A stretch of 26,200 nt of DNA from an uncultured Lachnoanaerobaculum sp. (GCA_937925515.1 CALALP010000006.1:1-26200), one strand, 5' to 3'; positions 15,416-24,442 are shown, counted from the stretch's first letter. Numbers and translations: made by a program. Notes: generated from the sequence alone by a model not told the origin.

Positions 15416-16306
15416 TTATCTCTCCTCATCTGCATAGTACACCCACTTTTTCTGAGAATAAAAGGCTATTGCCGTCATAATAAATAAAAATACAAAAAGT
15501 ACCCAAGCTTGTGCACTTGCCTTACCCATTTGATAATTTTTAAAAGCATTATTATAAATAAGCAATGACATAAGAGTTGTAGAACCTCTAGGACCTCCTG
15601 AAGTAATGATATAAGGTCCATTAAATTCTTGAAAAGCTTGTACTAGCTGTGTAACCAAGTTATAAAATATAACAGGTGTAATAAGAGGAATTGTTACAGA
15701 AAAAAATTGTTTCCATTTACCTGCTCCGTCTATTGCGGCAGCCTCATAAAGTTCCGTAGGAACTCCCTTAAGTGCCGCTAAAAATATAACCATTGCAGAA
15801 CCAAATTGCCAAACTCTAAGTAAAGAAACTGAAAATAATGCTAAATTAGGGTCTGAAAAAAAGCTTGGTGCTTTCACACCAAAAATTGCAAACATAGTTT
15901 GAATAAGTCCCTCATCTTTAAATAAAGCTTTCCAAAGTACAGATATTGCCACCGAACCACCAAGTATTGACGGAATATAATATGCAGTTCTAAAAAAATT
16001 AACTCCCTTAATTTTAAAATTTAAAATATATGCTATAAACAATGCCACAACAAGCTTTAAAGGTACTGTTATAAAGGCATATTTAAATGTAATAATGAGT
16101 GCTTTAAGCTCATTTTGTTTTGTAAATACATCTATATAATTATCAAATGTAAATTTTGATATTCCCTTAAAAAGATGAAAGTCTGTAAAGCTAAAATATA
16201 AAGATGATGCAAAGGGATATAATTTAAAAATAATAAAACCTACAAGCCAAGGTAATATAAAACAAAATCCTATATTATTTTTAAATGCTTTCTTTAGTTT
16301 ATTCAA
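15416..16306 (-). CDS. sugar ABC transporter permease, MalF/UgpA type
   Basis: A 296-residue inner-membrane subunit with six probable helices. The EAA loop reads YEAAAIDGAGKWKQFFSVTIPLI, and the start FCFILPWLVGFIIFKLYPF is typical. The start codon is TTG at 16306, supported by a perfect AGGAGGT six bases upstream; no ATG fits. Pairs with the MalG-type permease one base downstream. It lies behind the interrupted solute-binding gene and a hairpin at 16325-16361, an arrangement that usually lowers permease levels relative to the binding protein. Confidence 0.93.
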   Translation of the reverse strand: MNKLKKAFKNNIGFCFILPWLVGFIIFKLYPFASSLYFSFTDFHLFKGISKFTFDNYIDVFTKQNELKALIITFKYAFITVPLKLVVALFIAYILNFKIKGVNFFRTAYYIPSILGGSVAISVLWKALFKDEGLIQTMFAIFGVKAPSFFSDPNLALFSVSLLRVWQFGSAMVIFLAALKGVPTELYEAAAIDGAGKWKQFFSVTIPLITPVIFYNLVTQLVQAFQEFNGPYIITSGGPRGSTTLMSLLIYNNAFKNYQMGKASAQAWVLFVFLFIMTAIAFYSQKKWVYYADEER

Positions 16307-16324
16307 TCCTACCTCCTTTAGAAA

Positions 16325-16361
16325 GGGGATATTGTAAATTAAATATCACTACACTATCCCC
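16325..16361. other. intercistronic hairpin between binding-protein and permease genes
   Basis: GGGGATA (16325-16331) and TATCCCC (16355-16361) pair over seven bases, with inner TGTA/TACA pairing. There is no T tract, so it is better read as an RNA-stabilising or attenuating element than a full terminator. Confidence 0.5.
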
Positions 16362-16368
16362 ATTTTCC

Positions 16369-17724
16369 TTAATTACTTACATTTTTATAAGCATCAAATA
16401 ACATTTTTGTTGCTGTTTCAACTGTATAATCCCCATAACTTAAACCACTAAATATATCTATATATAATCCATTTGTAGATTTTAAAGAAGGATCATCAAA
16501 TTTAACATTCATATTAAATGTTGCAGCCTCCAAAACTTTTTGATGTGCCTCTTTAATAACAGGGTCAATAGCATTTGCCTTAGTCAACTGTTCAAGAGCT
16601 ACCTTAGATGCAGGTACACCTCTTTGAGTTCCTATAATTTCTATTCCCTCCGGGTCATTTAAAAGAAAATTCATAAGAAGTGCTGCCTCTCTAGGATGCT
16701 TTGATTTAGCATTTATTGCATATAACATTGAAATCTTTGTAAATACTCCTGTTTCTTTACCACCTAAATCTTTAAATTCCTCGCCTACAACTAATTCTCT
16801 ACTATCTCCTAGAGCCTTTCTAAATTTACTTGCAGCACTATCCCATTCTAAAATACCTGCATATCTTCCACTTATAAACTTTTCATTTACATCAAAGCTT
16901 GCTGCTCCGTCGCCGTCAACAGTCTTAATTGATGGCATAATATGGTCATCTTCTAATGATTTTACAAACTCTATTCCGTCCTTTATCTCGTCCTCACTAA
17001 AATTAAATACTCCCTTATCAGTAAAAATTTGCTTATTATATTTTGATTGTAAATAATATGCCATAAAAATTGCTCTATCATAAGCTCCCATTGCAAGTGG
17101 GTAATAATCATCTCCTAACTTTTCTTTAAAAATTTTTCCTGCATTTCTTAAATCTGCAAGTGATTTAGGAGTGTCAATTCCTGCCTCATCAAATGTTGTC
17201 TTATCCCAATAGAAAATTCTCCCTGTTTCAGCTATTGGAACACCTGCAAGCCCTCCCTTTGAGTCTTTAGATATTTCCAAAAGTTTACTATCAAATTGTG
17301 TTAAATCAACTACATCAGAAACTGTATTTATATCAAGAAAAGTTGTGCTGTCTACATCATACTTACCTATCCAATCTATATTTATTTGTGAAAGGTCTGC
17401 TCCTGTACCTGACTAAAACTCTAAAGCTCTAGCAGTTTCCCAATCAGTCCATGCACCAAAATTTACCTCTACTTTTATATCAGGGTATTTTTTCATAAAT
17501 GCCTCTACTGCCTTTTGTGTTGCCTAATGCCTTGAATCTCCTCCCCACCAATTAAAAGTAATTGTAGCAGGCTCAAAGCCTTTACTCTCAGAAGTTTTCT
17601 CACTAGAATTTTCTACACTACTTGAGGTATTTTCTGTTTTCTCCTCTTTTTTTGTATTTGAACCTGTACAAGCTGTAAGTGCTGTAATAAGTAACATAGC
17701 AATAGCAATATTTAACTTTTTCAT
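16369..17724 (-). pseudogene. sugar ABC transporter solute-binding lipoprotein, interrupted by two TAG codons
   Basis: One uninterrupted frame apart from two TAG codons would give a 451-residue family 1 solute-binding protein. The signal peptide with lipobox LTAC (Cys19) and the WWGGDSRH start of the mature protein are intact. Stops lie at 17524-17526 (after GGDSRH) and 17413-17415 (after ARALEF), 37 codons apart. Between and after them the reading is normal (ATQKAVEAFMKKYPDIKVEV; then SGTGADLSQINIDW), so there is no frameshift. Gln is a plausible original residue at both places, each one C-to-T change from CAG. TAG is a genuine stop elsewhere here (nrdR, DUF3800, symporter), so this is probably a recent pseudogene, unless a suppressor tRNA exists. 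It is the first gene of the pectin operon; AGGAGG ribosome site present. Confidence 0.88.
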
Positions 17725-17846
17725 CTTTTTCCTCCAAATAATCTGATTTATAATCTTACGAACCGATATTGATATATATTTTATAACTTAAAATTTACCT
17801 AAAAACCAACAAAAAATAGCCCTTTATAGATAGAAGTACAGTTTTT

Positions 17847-17876
17847 TTGCCATATATTAGTATTATATGGTATAAT
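17847..17876 (+). promoter_or_regulatory. araC promoter overlapping a palindrome
   Basis: TTGCCA (17847-17852), an 18-base spacer and TATAAT (17871-17876). The spacer is almost filled by the inverted repeat CCATATA...TATATGG (17850-17870, 7-base centre), a good place for an operator controlling araC. The rest of the 256-base gap (17725-17980) must hold the operon promoter for the binding-protein gene; no clear -35/-10 pair stands out on that strand. Confidence 0.55.
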
Positions 17877-17980
17877 ATTTTTGTAAATATGCTTAATCCA
17901 AATATTTATACTAATTATGATTACAACATTTTTAGTAAAACTTTATTGTAATTCAAATTTAATACATTTAGGAAAAATTC

Positions 17981-18832
17981 ATGAGAGTTTCAAATTCAGA
18001 TATTGATAGAATATATGTAAATATTGCAACAAGAACAAAAGAATATAAATTTAATATGCCTGACAATCATTTTCACCAATACTATGAGCTTTATTATTGT
18101 AAATCTTCAACCTGCTCATATTTTGTAAATAACAGAATTTTAGAACTACATAGTGGTGATTTTCTTTTAGTACCTCCAAGAGAAATGCATTATACAAAAT
18201 ACAATTCTGCAACCCCTTGTACACGCATAAATATTTATTTTAAATATAGTGATTTAGTAGATAACACATTTTTTACAAATGAAGATTTCAAAAAATATTT
18301 CACTACAATAGAGGTCTTTCATGTCCCAAATGCCTATCAAAATAAAATAAATGAACATCTGCAAAATATGCTTGCAGAAGATAAGATTGATGATAATTAT
18401 AGTGCAGTAAATTTAAGATTATATCTTAAACAACTGTTTTTTCTATGCATGCGTTTTTGTAAATTTAATCAGTCAACTCCTGCTATAATCAACACTTTAG
18501 ATGAGCAAATACTTACTGCTCTAAGATATATAAGTGATAATTATGCTGAAACTCTAAGTTTAGAATCTGTTGCCTCTATTAGTGGATTAAGCTATACATA
18601 TTTCAGTAAGAAATTTAAACTTACTACAGGAATGAGATTTAAAGAATATTTAAATATTGTAAGATTAAAACATGCTGCCACTGAGCTAGCCACAACTAAT
18701 ATTTCAATAACTGAAATCGCTATAAATTGTGGTTTCAATGACAGCAATTATTTTACAGATGTATTTAAAAAAATTTATGGTTTATCTCCTAGAAAGTACA
18801 GGAAAAACAGCTACTCTGAGATTATCTCATAA
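17981..18832 (+). CDS. AraC-family transcriptional regulator of the pectin locus
   Basis: A 283-residue regulator. The N-terminal cupin-like sensing domain (about 10-110) includes HFHQYYELYYC and LHSGDFLLVPPREMHY. The C-terminal pair of helix-turn-helix motifs (about 180-277) ends with the family signature (IAINCGFNDSNYFTDVFKKIYGLSPRKYRK region, residues about 246-275). It is divergent from the solute-binding gene and so most likely activates the pectin operon in response to a sugar from pectin breakdown. The start has an AGGA site. It converges with the fused gene scar, whose end lies only four bases away. Confidence 0.92.
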   Translation: MRVSNSDIDRIYVNIATRTKEYKFNMPDNHFHQYYELYYCKSSTCSYFVNNRILELHSGDFLLVPPREMHYTKYNSATPCTRINIYFKYSDLVDNTFFTNEDFKKYFTTIEVFHVPNAYQNKINEHLQNMLAEDKIDDNYSAVNLRLYLKQLFFLCMRFCKFNQSTPAIINTLDEQILTALRYISDNYAETLSLESVASISGLSYTYFSKKFKLTTGMRFKEYLNIVRLKHAATELATTNISITEIAINCGFNDSNYFTDVFKKIYGLSPRKYRKNSYSEIIS

Positions 18833-18836
18833 ATAA

Positions 18837-19166
18837 CTATTTATAGCCACTATACACTCCTGCCACTTTCTGATATGCTCTTGTGGTAACTGCGTAAATG
18901 CTGACATAAATAATTGAAAATACAATGTATGTAACAAGATATATTTTAAGGAATAATATAGTATTACTCATATTCAAAAGAGTCATTATCTTACTTAATG
19001 ATGGAAATGCAAAGACTAGATGTAGTCCTGCAAAAAGTAATGGAAATTGTGGAATAATATTAAAAAAATCCTCAGCCACAAATACCTCATAACCAAACCT
19101 TTCAAGCCCTGACTTTATAAGTTTTGCAAGGCTCTCATCATCTTCAATTAAAAAAAACTTATACAT
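18837..19166 (-). pseudogene. fused remnant: response-regulator start joined to FtsX-type permease end
   Basis: The 109-residue frame is a chimera. Residues 1-38 are the start of an OmpR-type response regulator (MYKFFLIEDDESL, with the acidic Asp9/Asp10 pair), but the phosphorylated Asp and the DNA-binding domain are absent. From about 41 on the sequence is the last part of an FtsX-type ABC permease like those of BceAB-type peptide-resistance systems (FPLLFAGLHLVFAFPSL, then two hydrophobic segments and VYSGYK). Such systems commonly run regulator, sensor kinase, ATPase, permease, so one in-frame deletion of roughly 4 kb would make this join. It lies seven bases after the aroE stop with no strong ribosome site. 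It may still be translated but can hardly be functional. Confidence 0.7.
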
Positions 19167-19172
19167 AAAATC

Positions 19173-20033
19173 TTATTTCACTCTTTCCTTTAGCCTATCT
19201 CTTACTTTTTCTATCACTTCATTATCTAATTTAACTTCATTCCAAAGTTCCCACGCAAACGCCCCTTGATATAAGAGCATGTCTAGCCCATTTATTACCT
19301 TTTTATTTAAAAACATTTCCATAAACCTTGTTTTACTTGGGGTATAAATAATGTCTACACCTGCAAGGCATTTTTCATAAAATTCGTTATCCTCTATTAT
19401 ACATTCATCTACATTTGGATACATTCCTACGCTAGTTGCCTGAAAGGCTATGTAATCATTATAGGGGAGAATGTTTTTAAGCTGTAGTTTAAACTCTTCT
19501 AGTGAAAATGCTTTTAAGTCCACATTCTTATTTTCTAACTCAGTAATCAGCTTTTTGGCTTTTAAAATATCCCTATTTACTAGGATAATGCTTTCTGCCC
19601 CTAAATTTACACATAAATGTAGCACTGATTTAGCTGCCCCCCCTGCACCAAATATTATAACTTTTTTATTTTTTATGGAAATGTCTGCATTTTTAAGTGA
19701 TTTTTCTAAACCTAAAATGTCGGTGTTATAGCCTTTAAAGCCTCCATTTACCCTTACTAAAGTATTTACTGCACCAATCTTTTTTGCACTTTCATCAATA
19801 TCAATAAGATAATTTATAACTTCTTTCTTATATGGAATGGTTACATTAAGCCCCTTAAAGCCAAGTAAATACGCCCCCTTTATTGCATTTTCAAGGTCTT
19901 TTTTAACAGGGAGCGGCACATATATAGAGTCTACATTCATTTCACTTGAAAATATCCCTTGCATAAGTGGAGATAAACTATGCTCAATGGGATTTCCAAT
20001 AAGTCCACATACTTTTGCTCTTGCTGTAAACAT
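19173..20033 (-). CDS. aroE: shikimate dehydrogenase
   Basis: Catalyses NADPH-dependent reduction of 3-dehydroshikimate to shikimate in aromatic amino acid synthesis. The substrate domain shows GLIGNPIEHSLSP near the start, the catalytic Lys in NVTIPYKK, and GAVNTLV. The nucleotide-binding domain carries FGAGGAAKSV. The end (GLDMLLYQGAFAWELW) is typical. The ATG at 20033 overlaps the stop of the HAD phosphatase gene as TGATG, so the two are translationally coupled; a GTG codon just before it is less likely. It is part of the nrdR, HAD, aroE unit. Length (286 residues) is normal. Confidence 0.95.
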   Translation of the reverse strand: MFTARAKVCGLIGNPIEHSLSPLMQGIFSSEMNVDSIYVPLPVKKDLENAIKGAYLLGFKGLNVTIPYKKEVINYLIDIDESAKKIGAVNTLVRVNGGFKGYNTDILGLEKSLKNADISIKNKKVIIFGAGGAAKSVLHLCVNLGAESIILVNRDILKAKKLITELENKNVDLKAFSLEEFKLQLKNILPYNDYIAFQATSVGMYPNVDECIIEDNEFYEKCLAGVDIIYTPSKTRFMEMFLNKKVINGLDMLLYQGAFAWELWNEVKLDNEVIEKVRDRLKERVK

Positions 20034-20539
20034 CACTTGCCCTTTCCTTTTTTATAACTTAATAAAACAATATTTTCAAAAAATCTCTTAATTACAATCT
20101 GTATCTCCTCTTTTTTATCAATAGGTTTTACAAGTATGGCGTAAATGCCGGCTCTCTTAGCCCCTAAAATATCAGTAAAAAGTTGGTCGCCTATAAAAAT
20201 AGTTTCTTCTTTTTTGACATTCATTAACTCTAAAGCCTTTAAATAATTTTTAATACTTGGCTTTTTTGCATTTTCTATAAATAAAGAACCTACATCATTT
20301 GCAAAAGGTTCTACTCTCTTTTTCTTATTATTAGATAGTAGACAGGTGTTTATATTTAGACTTCTAAGCTTATCAAAAAAAACTTTTATTTTTTCATCTG
20401 CCTTAACTCCATGCATTACTAAGGTATTATCTATATCAAAAATAATTGCCCTTACACCTTTCTCATATAACTTATTATAATCTATTTCATAGATTGAGTT
20501 GTAATCTTCATTTGGAAATAAAATTTTTAAAAACGACAT
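20033..20539 (-). CDS. YqeG family HAD phosphatase
   Basis: A 168-residue HAD-superfamily IIIA phosphatase of the YqeG type. The nucleophile motif is FDIDNTLVMHG, motif II is LSNNKKKRV, the motif III Lys is in AKKPSIKNYL, and motif IV is FIGDQLFTDILGAKRAG. In Bacillus the equivalent gene lies next to aroE and yqeH and has been linked to phosphatidylglycerolphosphate dephosphorylation in related bacteria and plants; the function here is inferred from family only. It follows nrdR by two bases and overlaps aroE by one. Confidence 0.93.
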   Translation of the reverse strand: MSFLKILFPNEDYNSIYEIDYNKLYEKGVRAIIFDIDNTLVMHGVKADEKIKVFFDKLRSLNINTCLLSNNKKKRVEPFANDVGSLFIENAKKPSIKNYLKALELMNVKKEETIFIGDQLFTDILGAKRAGIYAILVKPIDKKEEIQIVIKRFFENIVLLSYKKGKGK

Positions 20540-20541
20540 TT

Positions 20542-21000
20542 CTACTCACCTTTTTTCTTAAGTTTTCCTATTTCTTCTACAAAAGTATCAGCATCTCTAA
20601 ATTCCCTATAAACAGAGGCAAACCTTACATAAGCTACCTCATCTACATCTTTTAACTTCTCCATTACAAGTTCCCCTATAACTGAGGTTTTAACTTCTTT
20701 TGTTTCAAATGATGATATATATTCTTCTATCTCATCCAGGATTTTATTTATCTGTTCTGAGGAAACAGGTCTTTTATGGCAACTTCTTATAATACCGTCT
20801 TGCACCTTTTTTCTATTAAATTCTTCTCTAGTTTCGTCTTTTTTTATAACCATAACAGGTTGTATCTCATATTTTTCAAATGTATTAAATCTACGATTAC
20901 ATTTTTCACATTCTCGTCTTCTTTTTATAGTCTTATTATCTTCTGAGGGTCTTGAATCTACCACCTTAGAATCATTAAATCCACAAAATGGACATCTCAT
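20542..21000 (-). CDS. nrdR: transcriptional repressor NrdR
   Basis: Represses ribonucleotide reductase genes in response to the ATP/dATP level. In 152 residues, an N-terminal zinc ribbon (MRCPFCG with Cys3, Cys6; ECEKCNRRFNTFE with Cys31, Cys34) is followed by an ATP-cone domain (about 48-138, VMVIKKDETREEFNRKKV). Length and order are those of the family. An extended -10 promoter lies at 21051-21059. The stop is TAG, which supports normal use of TAG as a stop in this genome. It leads the nrdR, HAD phosphatase, aroE unit. Confidence 0.96.
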   Translation of the reverse strand: MRCPFCGFNDSKVVDSRPSEDNKTIKRRRECEKCNRRFNTFEKYEIQPVMVIKKDETREEFNRKKVQDGIIRSCHKRPVSSEQINKILDEIEEYISSFETKEVKTSVIGELVMEKLKDVDEVAYVRFASVYREFRDADTFVEEIGKLKKKGE

Positions 21001-21050
21001 AAATTTCTCCTATATTATACTTTTCCTAAATTAAAAAACTTATCTTTTAA

Positions 21051-21059
21051 ATTATACCA
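21051..21059 (-). promoter_or_regulatory. extended -10 promoter of nrdR
   Basis: On the minus strand TGGTATAAT, an extended -10 about 50 bases before the start codon. The recurring motif TTTTAGGTAAAAT (21062-21074) lies just upstream where a regulator could act. The same TGGTATAAT occurs before pepP-type aminopeptidase and araC genes. Confidence 0.5.
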
Positions 21060-21102
21060 TATTTTAGGTAAAATAGTAGTATCTTAGTATTTATATAGTT
21101 TA

Positions 21103-21143
21103 GTGGGGGGAAGTCCTCGCCGTCAGCGTTGACTTCCCCCCAC
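21103..21143. repeat. GC-rich palindromic repeat, copy B
   Basis: GTGGGGGGAAGTC (21103-21115) and GACTTCCCCCCAC (21131-21143) make a perfect 13-base stem with a 15-base loop CTCGCCGTCAGCGTT that can itself pair CGC with GCG. It lies 16 bases beyond the aminopeptidase stop codon. No T tract follows on either strand, which is odd for an intrinsic terminator. Loop and G runs are shared with copies A and C while the inner stem bases differ yet still pair. Confidence 0.8.
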
Positions 21144-21159
21144 ATTAATAGCAATATTT

Positions 21160-22941
21160 TTATCTTGATATTTTTCTTGTTTCGTTCTTAAGCCACTCTT
21201 TTTCTTCATCATTTAAATATGGGCTAAGTTTTTTATAAACATCTGCTTGGTAATTATTATAAAGTTCTATCTCCTCATCTCTCATAGCTAAAATTTCTAG
21301 TGGATTAGGGTCAATAGGTGCATAAGTTAAGCAGTCAAATTTTAAGAATCCGTCTACTTCATCTTTAACTACAACTACTAAAATTTCCATTCTTATTCCA
21401 TGTTTGCCCTCAATATAAACTCCCGGTTCATCACTTAAAACCATTCCTGCTCTAAGTTCTACATTTCTTTCAAAATCAGGGTTTGCCCTAAATCTTATTG
21501 AATTTGGGCCTTCATGTACTGTATTACAAAAACCGACGCCATGACCTGTACCATGGTTATAATCAAGTCCATACTCCCAAAGTCTTTGCCTTGCAAATGT
21601 ATCAAGATTTAAACCTATAACTCCTTGCTTAAATCTTGCATTTAAAAGTCTTAACATACTTACTGTAACCAATGTATAATGAAGTCTTTCCTCAAAAGTT
21701 GTTTCTCCGAGTGCAGTAGTTCTTGTAACATCAGTTGTACCGTCAAGATAATGTCCACCTGAATCATACAAATAAAGTCCCTTTGCCTCAAGTAACTTAG
21801 CAGTTTCTCTCTTAGCCTTATAATGTACAATAGCTCCATTATCTGCATATCCTGCTATTGTATCAAAACTTAAACTTACAGACTTCTCATCAGCAAGTCT
21901 TAAATTATCAAGGTAATCAGATGCGTCAACCTCATTCATTTTCTTTCCTGCAGCAACATTTTCCCTTACCCACTTTGTAAATCTTGTCATGTAAACTCCG
22001 TCACGAATATGTGCTTTCTTAAAGTTTGCAATCTCAGTGTCATTTTTTATAATCTTCATCAAGGTAAGTGGAGATACACCACAAATGATTTCATTCTTAT
22101 CTTTAATCAATTTATAAGTTGTGAAATTACACTCAGTTCTGTCTATAAAAATCTTTTTATTTTCAAATGTAGCCACAAAATCATACCATTTATCATAATC
22201 ATTTATCTCTACACTATTTTTAGAAAAATATTCTTTTATCTCATCAGTCAAAGCCTCTTTTTGAACAAATAACTTTGCACAATCTGAACAAATAGCTAAA
22301 TAAGAAAGGAATAAAGGATTTGTTTCAATATCACTTCCCCTTAAATTAGTAAGCCAAGCTATATCTGAAAGTGATGAAACAAGTATTAAATCTGCTCCAT
22401 TTTCCTTGACACTTTTTCTTACTCTATCAATCTTACTAAGAATGTCCTCTCCACAATATTCCACTAAAGACCAAATTTTATTAGCATTTCTCTTAGGTCT
22501 ATCTTTCCATATAATGTCTACAATATCCTCATCTATTTTAAGAGAAATTCCCTTTTGAATAAGCTTGGTTTCATAGCTCTCGCCCTCGGCAACTCCAAAT
22601 AACTTGCCATAAAAACCTAAAACCTCTCCTTTTTTCATATTTGTTTCAAGAAATTCAAGGATTGTCGGCACACCTTTTTCTCCCATTTTCATGACTTCAA
22701 TACCTGAACCTGCTAACTGTATAGGTGCTTGAGTAAAATATCTTCCGTCTGTCCAAAGAAATGCACTATCCTTAAGCACAACTAATGTTCCTGCACTTCC
22801 TGTAAAACCACTTAAATATTTTCTACAACTGTCATATTCAGCTACATACTCACTCTGATGAGCATCTGCTGACGGTGCAATCCAAGCATCTATACCTTTT
22901 TCTTTCATTACATTTTGTAAATTAACAATTTCCTGTTTCAT
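21160..22941 (-). CDS. Xaa-Pro aminopeptidase, M24B family
   Basis: A cytoplasmic metallopeptidase that removes N-terminal residues before proline. The 593 residues form two creatinase-like domains (start to about 310, with SGFTGSAGTLVV) and a pita-bread catalytic domain. Metal ligands are visible: two Asp in LYDSGGHYLDGTTDVTRT, His in HGTGHGVGF, and two Glu in SDEPGVYIEGKHGIRMEI. The long form with a C-terminal extension matches the three-domain type found in many Bacillota and in eukaryotic APP1. The start has a GGGAG site, and an extended -10 lies at 22998-23006. It stands alone, ended by palindrome copy B. Confidence 0.95.
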   Translation of the reverse strand: MKQEIVNLQNVMKEKGIDAWIAPSADAHQSEYVAEYDSCRKYLSGFTGSAGTLVVLKDSAFLWTDGRYFTQAPIQLAGSGIEVMKMGEKGVPTILEFLETNMKKGEVLGFYGKLFGVAEGESYETKLIQKGISLKIDEDIVDIIWKDRPKRNANKIWSLVEYCGEDILSKIDRVRKSVKENGADLILVSSLSDIAWLTNLRGSDIETNPLFLSYLAICSDCAKLFVQKEALTDEIKEYFSKNSVEINDYDKWYDFVATFENKKIFIDRTECNFTTYKLIKDKNEIICGVSPLTLMKIIKNDTEIANFKKAHIRDGVYMTRFTKWVRENVAAGKKMNEVDASDYLDNLRLADEKSVSLSFDTIAGYADNGAIVHYKAKRETAKLLEAKGLYLYDSGGHYLDGTTDVTRTTALGETTFEERLHYTLVTVSMLRLLNARFKQGVIGLNLDTFARQRLWEYGLDYNHGTGHGVGFCNTVHEGPNSIRFRANPDFERNVELRAGMVLSDEPGVYIEGKHGIRMEILVVVVKDEVDGFLKFDCLTYAPIDPNPLEILAMRDEEIELYNNYQADVYKKLSPYLNDEEKEWLKNETRKISR

Positions 22942-22997
22942 ACTGCTCCCTTTCTATATAATATTATTTTCTGTTATAATCAATATCATAACTTAGT

Positions 22998-23006
22998 ATT
23001 ATACCA
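22998..23006 (-). promoter_or_regulatory. extended -10 promoter of the aminopeptidase gene
   Basis: On the minus strand TGGTATAAT, about 57 bases before the ATG; no good -35 is needed with an extended -10. Confidence 0.5.
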
Positions 23007-23041
23007 CAAAAATATTTTTTTTAGTTATTTTCAGAAGTAAT

Positions 23042-24397
23042 TTATGAAATTTTTCTCATATTATTTACGGCAATTATACCAAGTGGTAATGCAAATATAA
23101 ATGTAAAAATATCTGATACAGGTTGTGTAAGTTCAAGTCCTGTTAAACCAAAGGCATTTACAAAAATAAATGATATAGGTATGAAAAATAGTCCCTGCCT
23201 TGCGACTGCAAGCAAACTCGCATTTAATGTCATTCCTATATTTTGTAAATACATACTTACTATTGTAATATATCCTAAAAATGGAAATGCAATACATTGA
23301 TACCTAAGAGTGGCAGAACCTATTTCAACTAACCTAATGTCCTCGCCTCTAAATAATCTTATAGCTTGTGGTGCATATATCATTCCAAGAATTGCAAAAA
23401 ATACACAATAAATAGTTCCAACTTTAACACAAAACCAAAATGCTTTCCTCACACGCTCAAAAAGTTTTGCTCCATAGTTAAAGCCACATACAGGTTGAAA
23501 ACCTTGCCCAAAACCTATGAGTGCAGCAGCAGAAAACATCATAATTCTATTTACTATTGAAAATGCTGCAATAGCACTATCTCCAAATAAACCGGCATAT
23601 CTATTTAAAATAATTGTAGCAACACTTGCAATTCCCTGTCGTCCTAAAGACGGCAACCCACCTGAAACTATCTCAAAGTAACGACCAAAACTAGGAGAAA
23701 AATTTTTAAATTCAATTTTTACTCCACCTCTTTTGCCTGTCATATTAAACAATATAATAAAACTAATAAATTGGGAAATGATAGTTGCAAGTGCTGCTCC
23801 ACTTACCCCCATGTTTAAATTGAAAATAAAAAAAGGGTCTAAAATAATATTTAAAAAAGCCCCTACTGAAATTCCTATCATTCCAAGTATTGCATTTCCC
23901 TGTAATCTCATTTGATTATTAAGCACAAATGATACTATAATCCAAGGTGTTCCTATCAAAATATATTTTAAATAATTTATTGAATCAGCCATATTAGAGT
24001 CTGTTGCCCCAAGCAAAATAAGTAGTGGTTTCATAAAAATATATACCAAAACTGCGACCATTACGCCACTTACAAATGCTGATATAAAACCTGTGGCAGC
24101 CATTTTTTTAGCTCCCTCTGTATTTTTCGCCCCTAAAGCCCTTGAAATATAATTTGCAGAACCATGCCCAAAAAAGAAACCTATCGCCTGCATAAGTGCC
24201 ATATAAGAGAACACTATACCAACAGCAGCCGTTGCCTCTGTACTAATTCTACCTACATAAATAGTATCTGCTGCATTGTATATAGAAGTAACTAAAACTG
24301 TTACAATAGAGGGGATTGCCATTTTGCATATAAGCATTTCAACCGGCTTTGTAGTCATTTGAATGTACTTTTCATGTTGAGCCTGTGTATTTTCCAT
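23042..24397 (-). CDS. MATE-family multidrug/cation exporter
   Basis: A 451-residue membrane protein with 12 probable helices in two homologous halves. The start (KPVEMLICKMAIPSIVTVLVTSIYNAADTIYVGR) and GHGSANYISRALG are classic for MATE exporters that use a sodium or proton gradient to expel drugs or metabolites. The second half repeats the pattern (SLGRQGIASVATIILNRYAG; GFGQGFQPVCGFNYGA). Substrate cannot be read from sequence. It has its own promoter at 24443-24472 and no co-transcribed partner. Confidence 0.93.
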   Translation of the reverse strand: MENTQAQHEKYIQMTTKPVEMLICKMAIPSIVTVLVTSIYNAADTIYVGRISTEATAAVGIVFSYMALMQAIGFFFGHGSANYISRALGAKNTEGAKKMAATGFISAFVSGVMVAVLVYIFMKPLLILLGATDSNMADSINYLKYILIGTPWIIVSFVLNNQMRLQGNAILGMIGISVGAFLNIILDPFFIFNLNMGVSGAALATIISQFISFIILFNMTGKRGGVKIEFKNFSPSFGRYFEIVSGGLPSLGRQGIASVATIILNRYAGLFGDSAIAAFSIVNRIMMFSAAALIGFGQGFQPVCGFNYGAKLFERVRKAFWFCVKVGTIYCVFFAILGMIYAPQAIRLFRGEDIRLVEIGSATLRYQCIAFPFLGYITIVSMYLQNIGMTLNASLLAVARQGLFFIPISFIFVNAFGLTGLELTQPVSDIFTFIFALPLGIIAVNNMRKIS

Positions 24398-24442
24398 ATT
24401 TATTCCTCAAAATGTTATTTAAAAACTAATTTTTTCGTAACC

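Noticed and set aside
16369..17280. An independent 303-residue gene starting MEISKDSKGG
   Set aside because: There is no ribosome site, and the sequence upstream continues the same protein in the same frame with two stops; it is the main part of the interrupted binding protein.
17413..17526. TAG read as an amino acid throughout this genome
   Set aside because: nrdR, the DUF3800 gene and the sodium symporter all end at TAG exactly where their families end.
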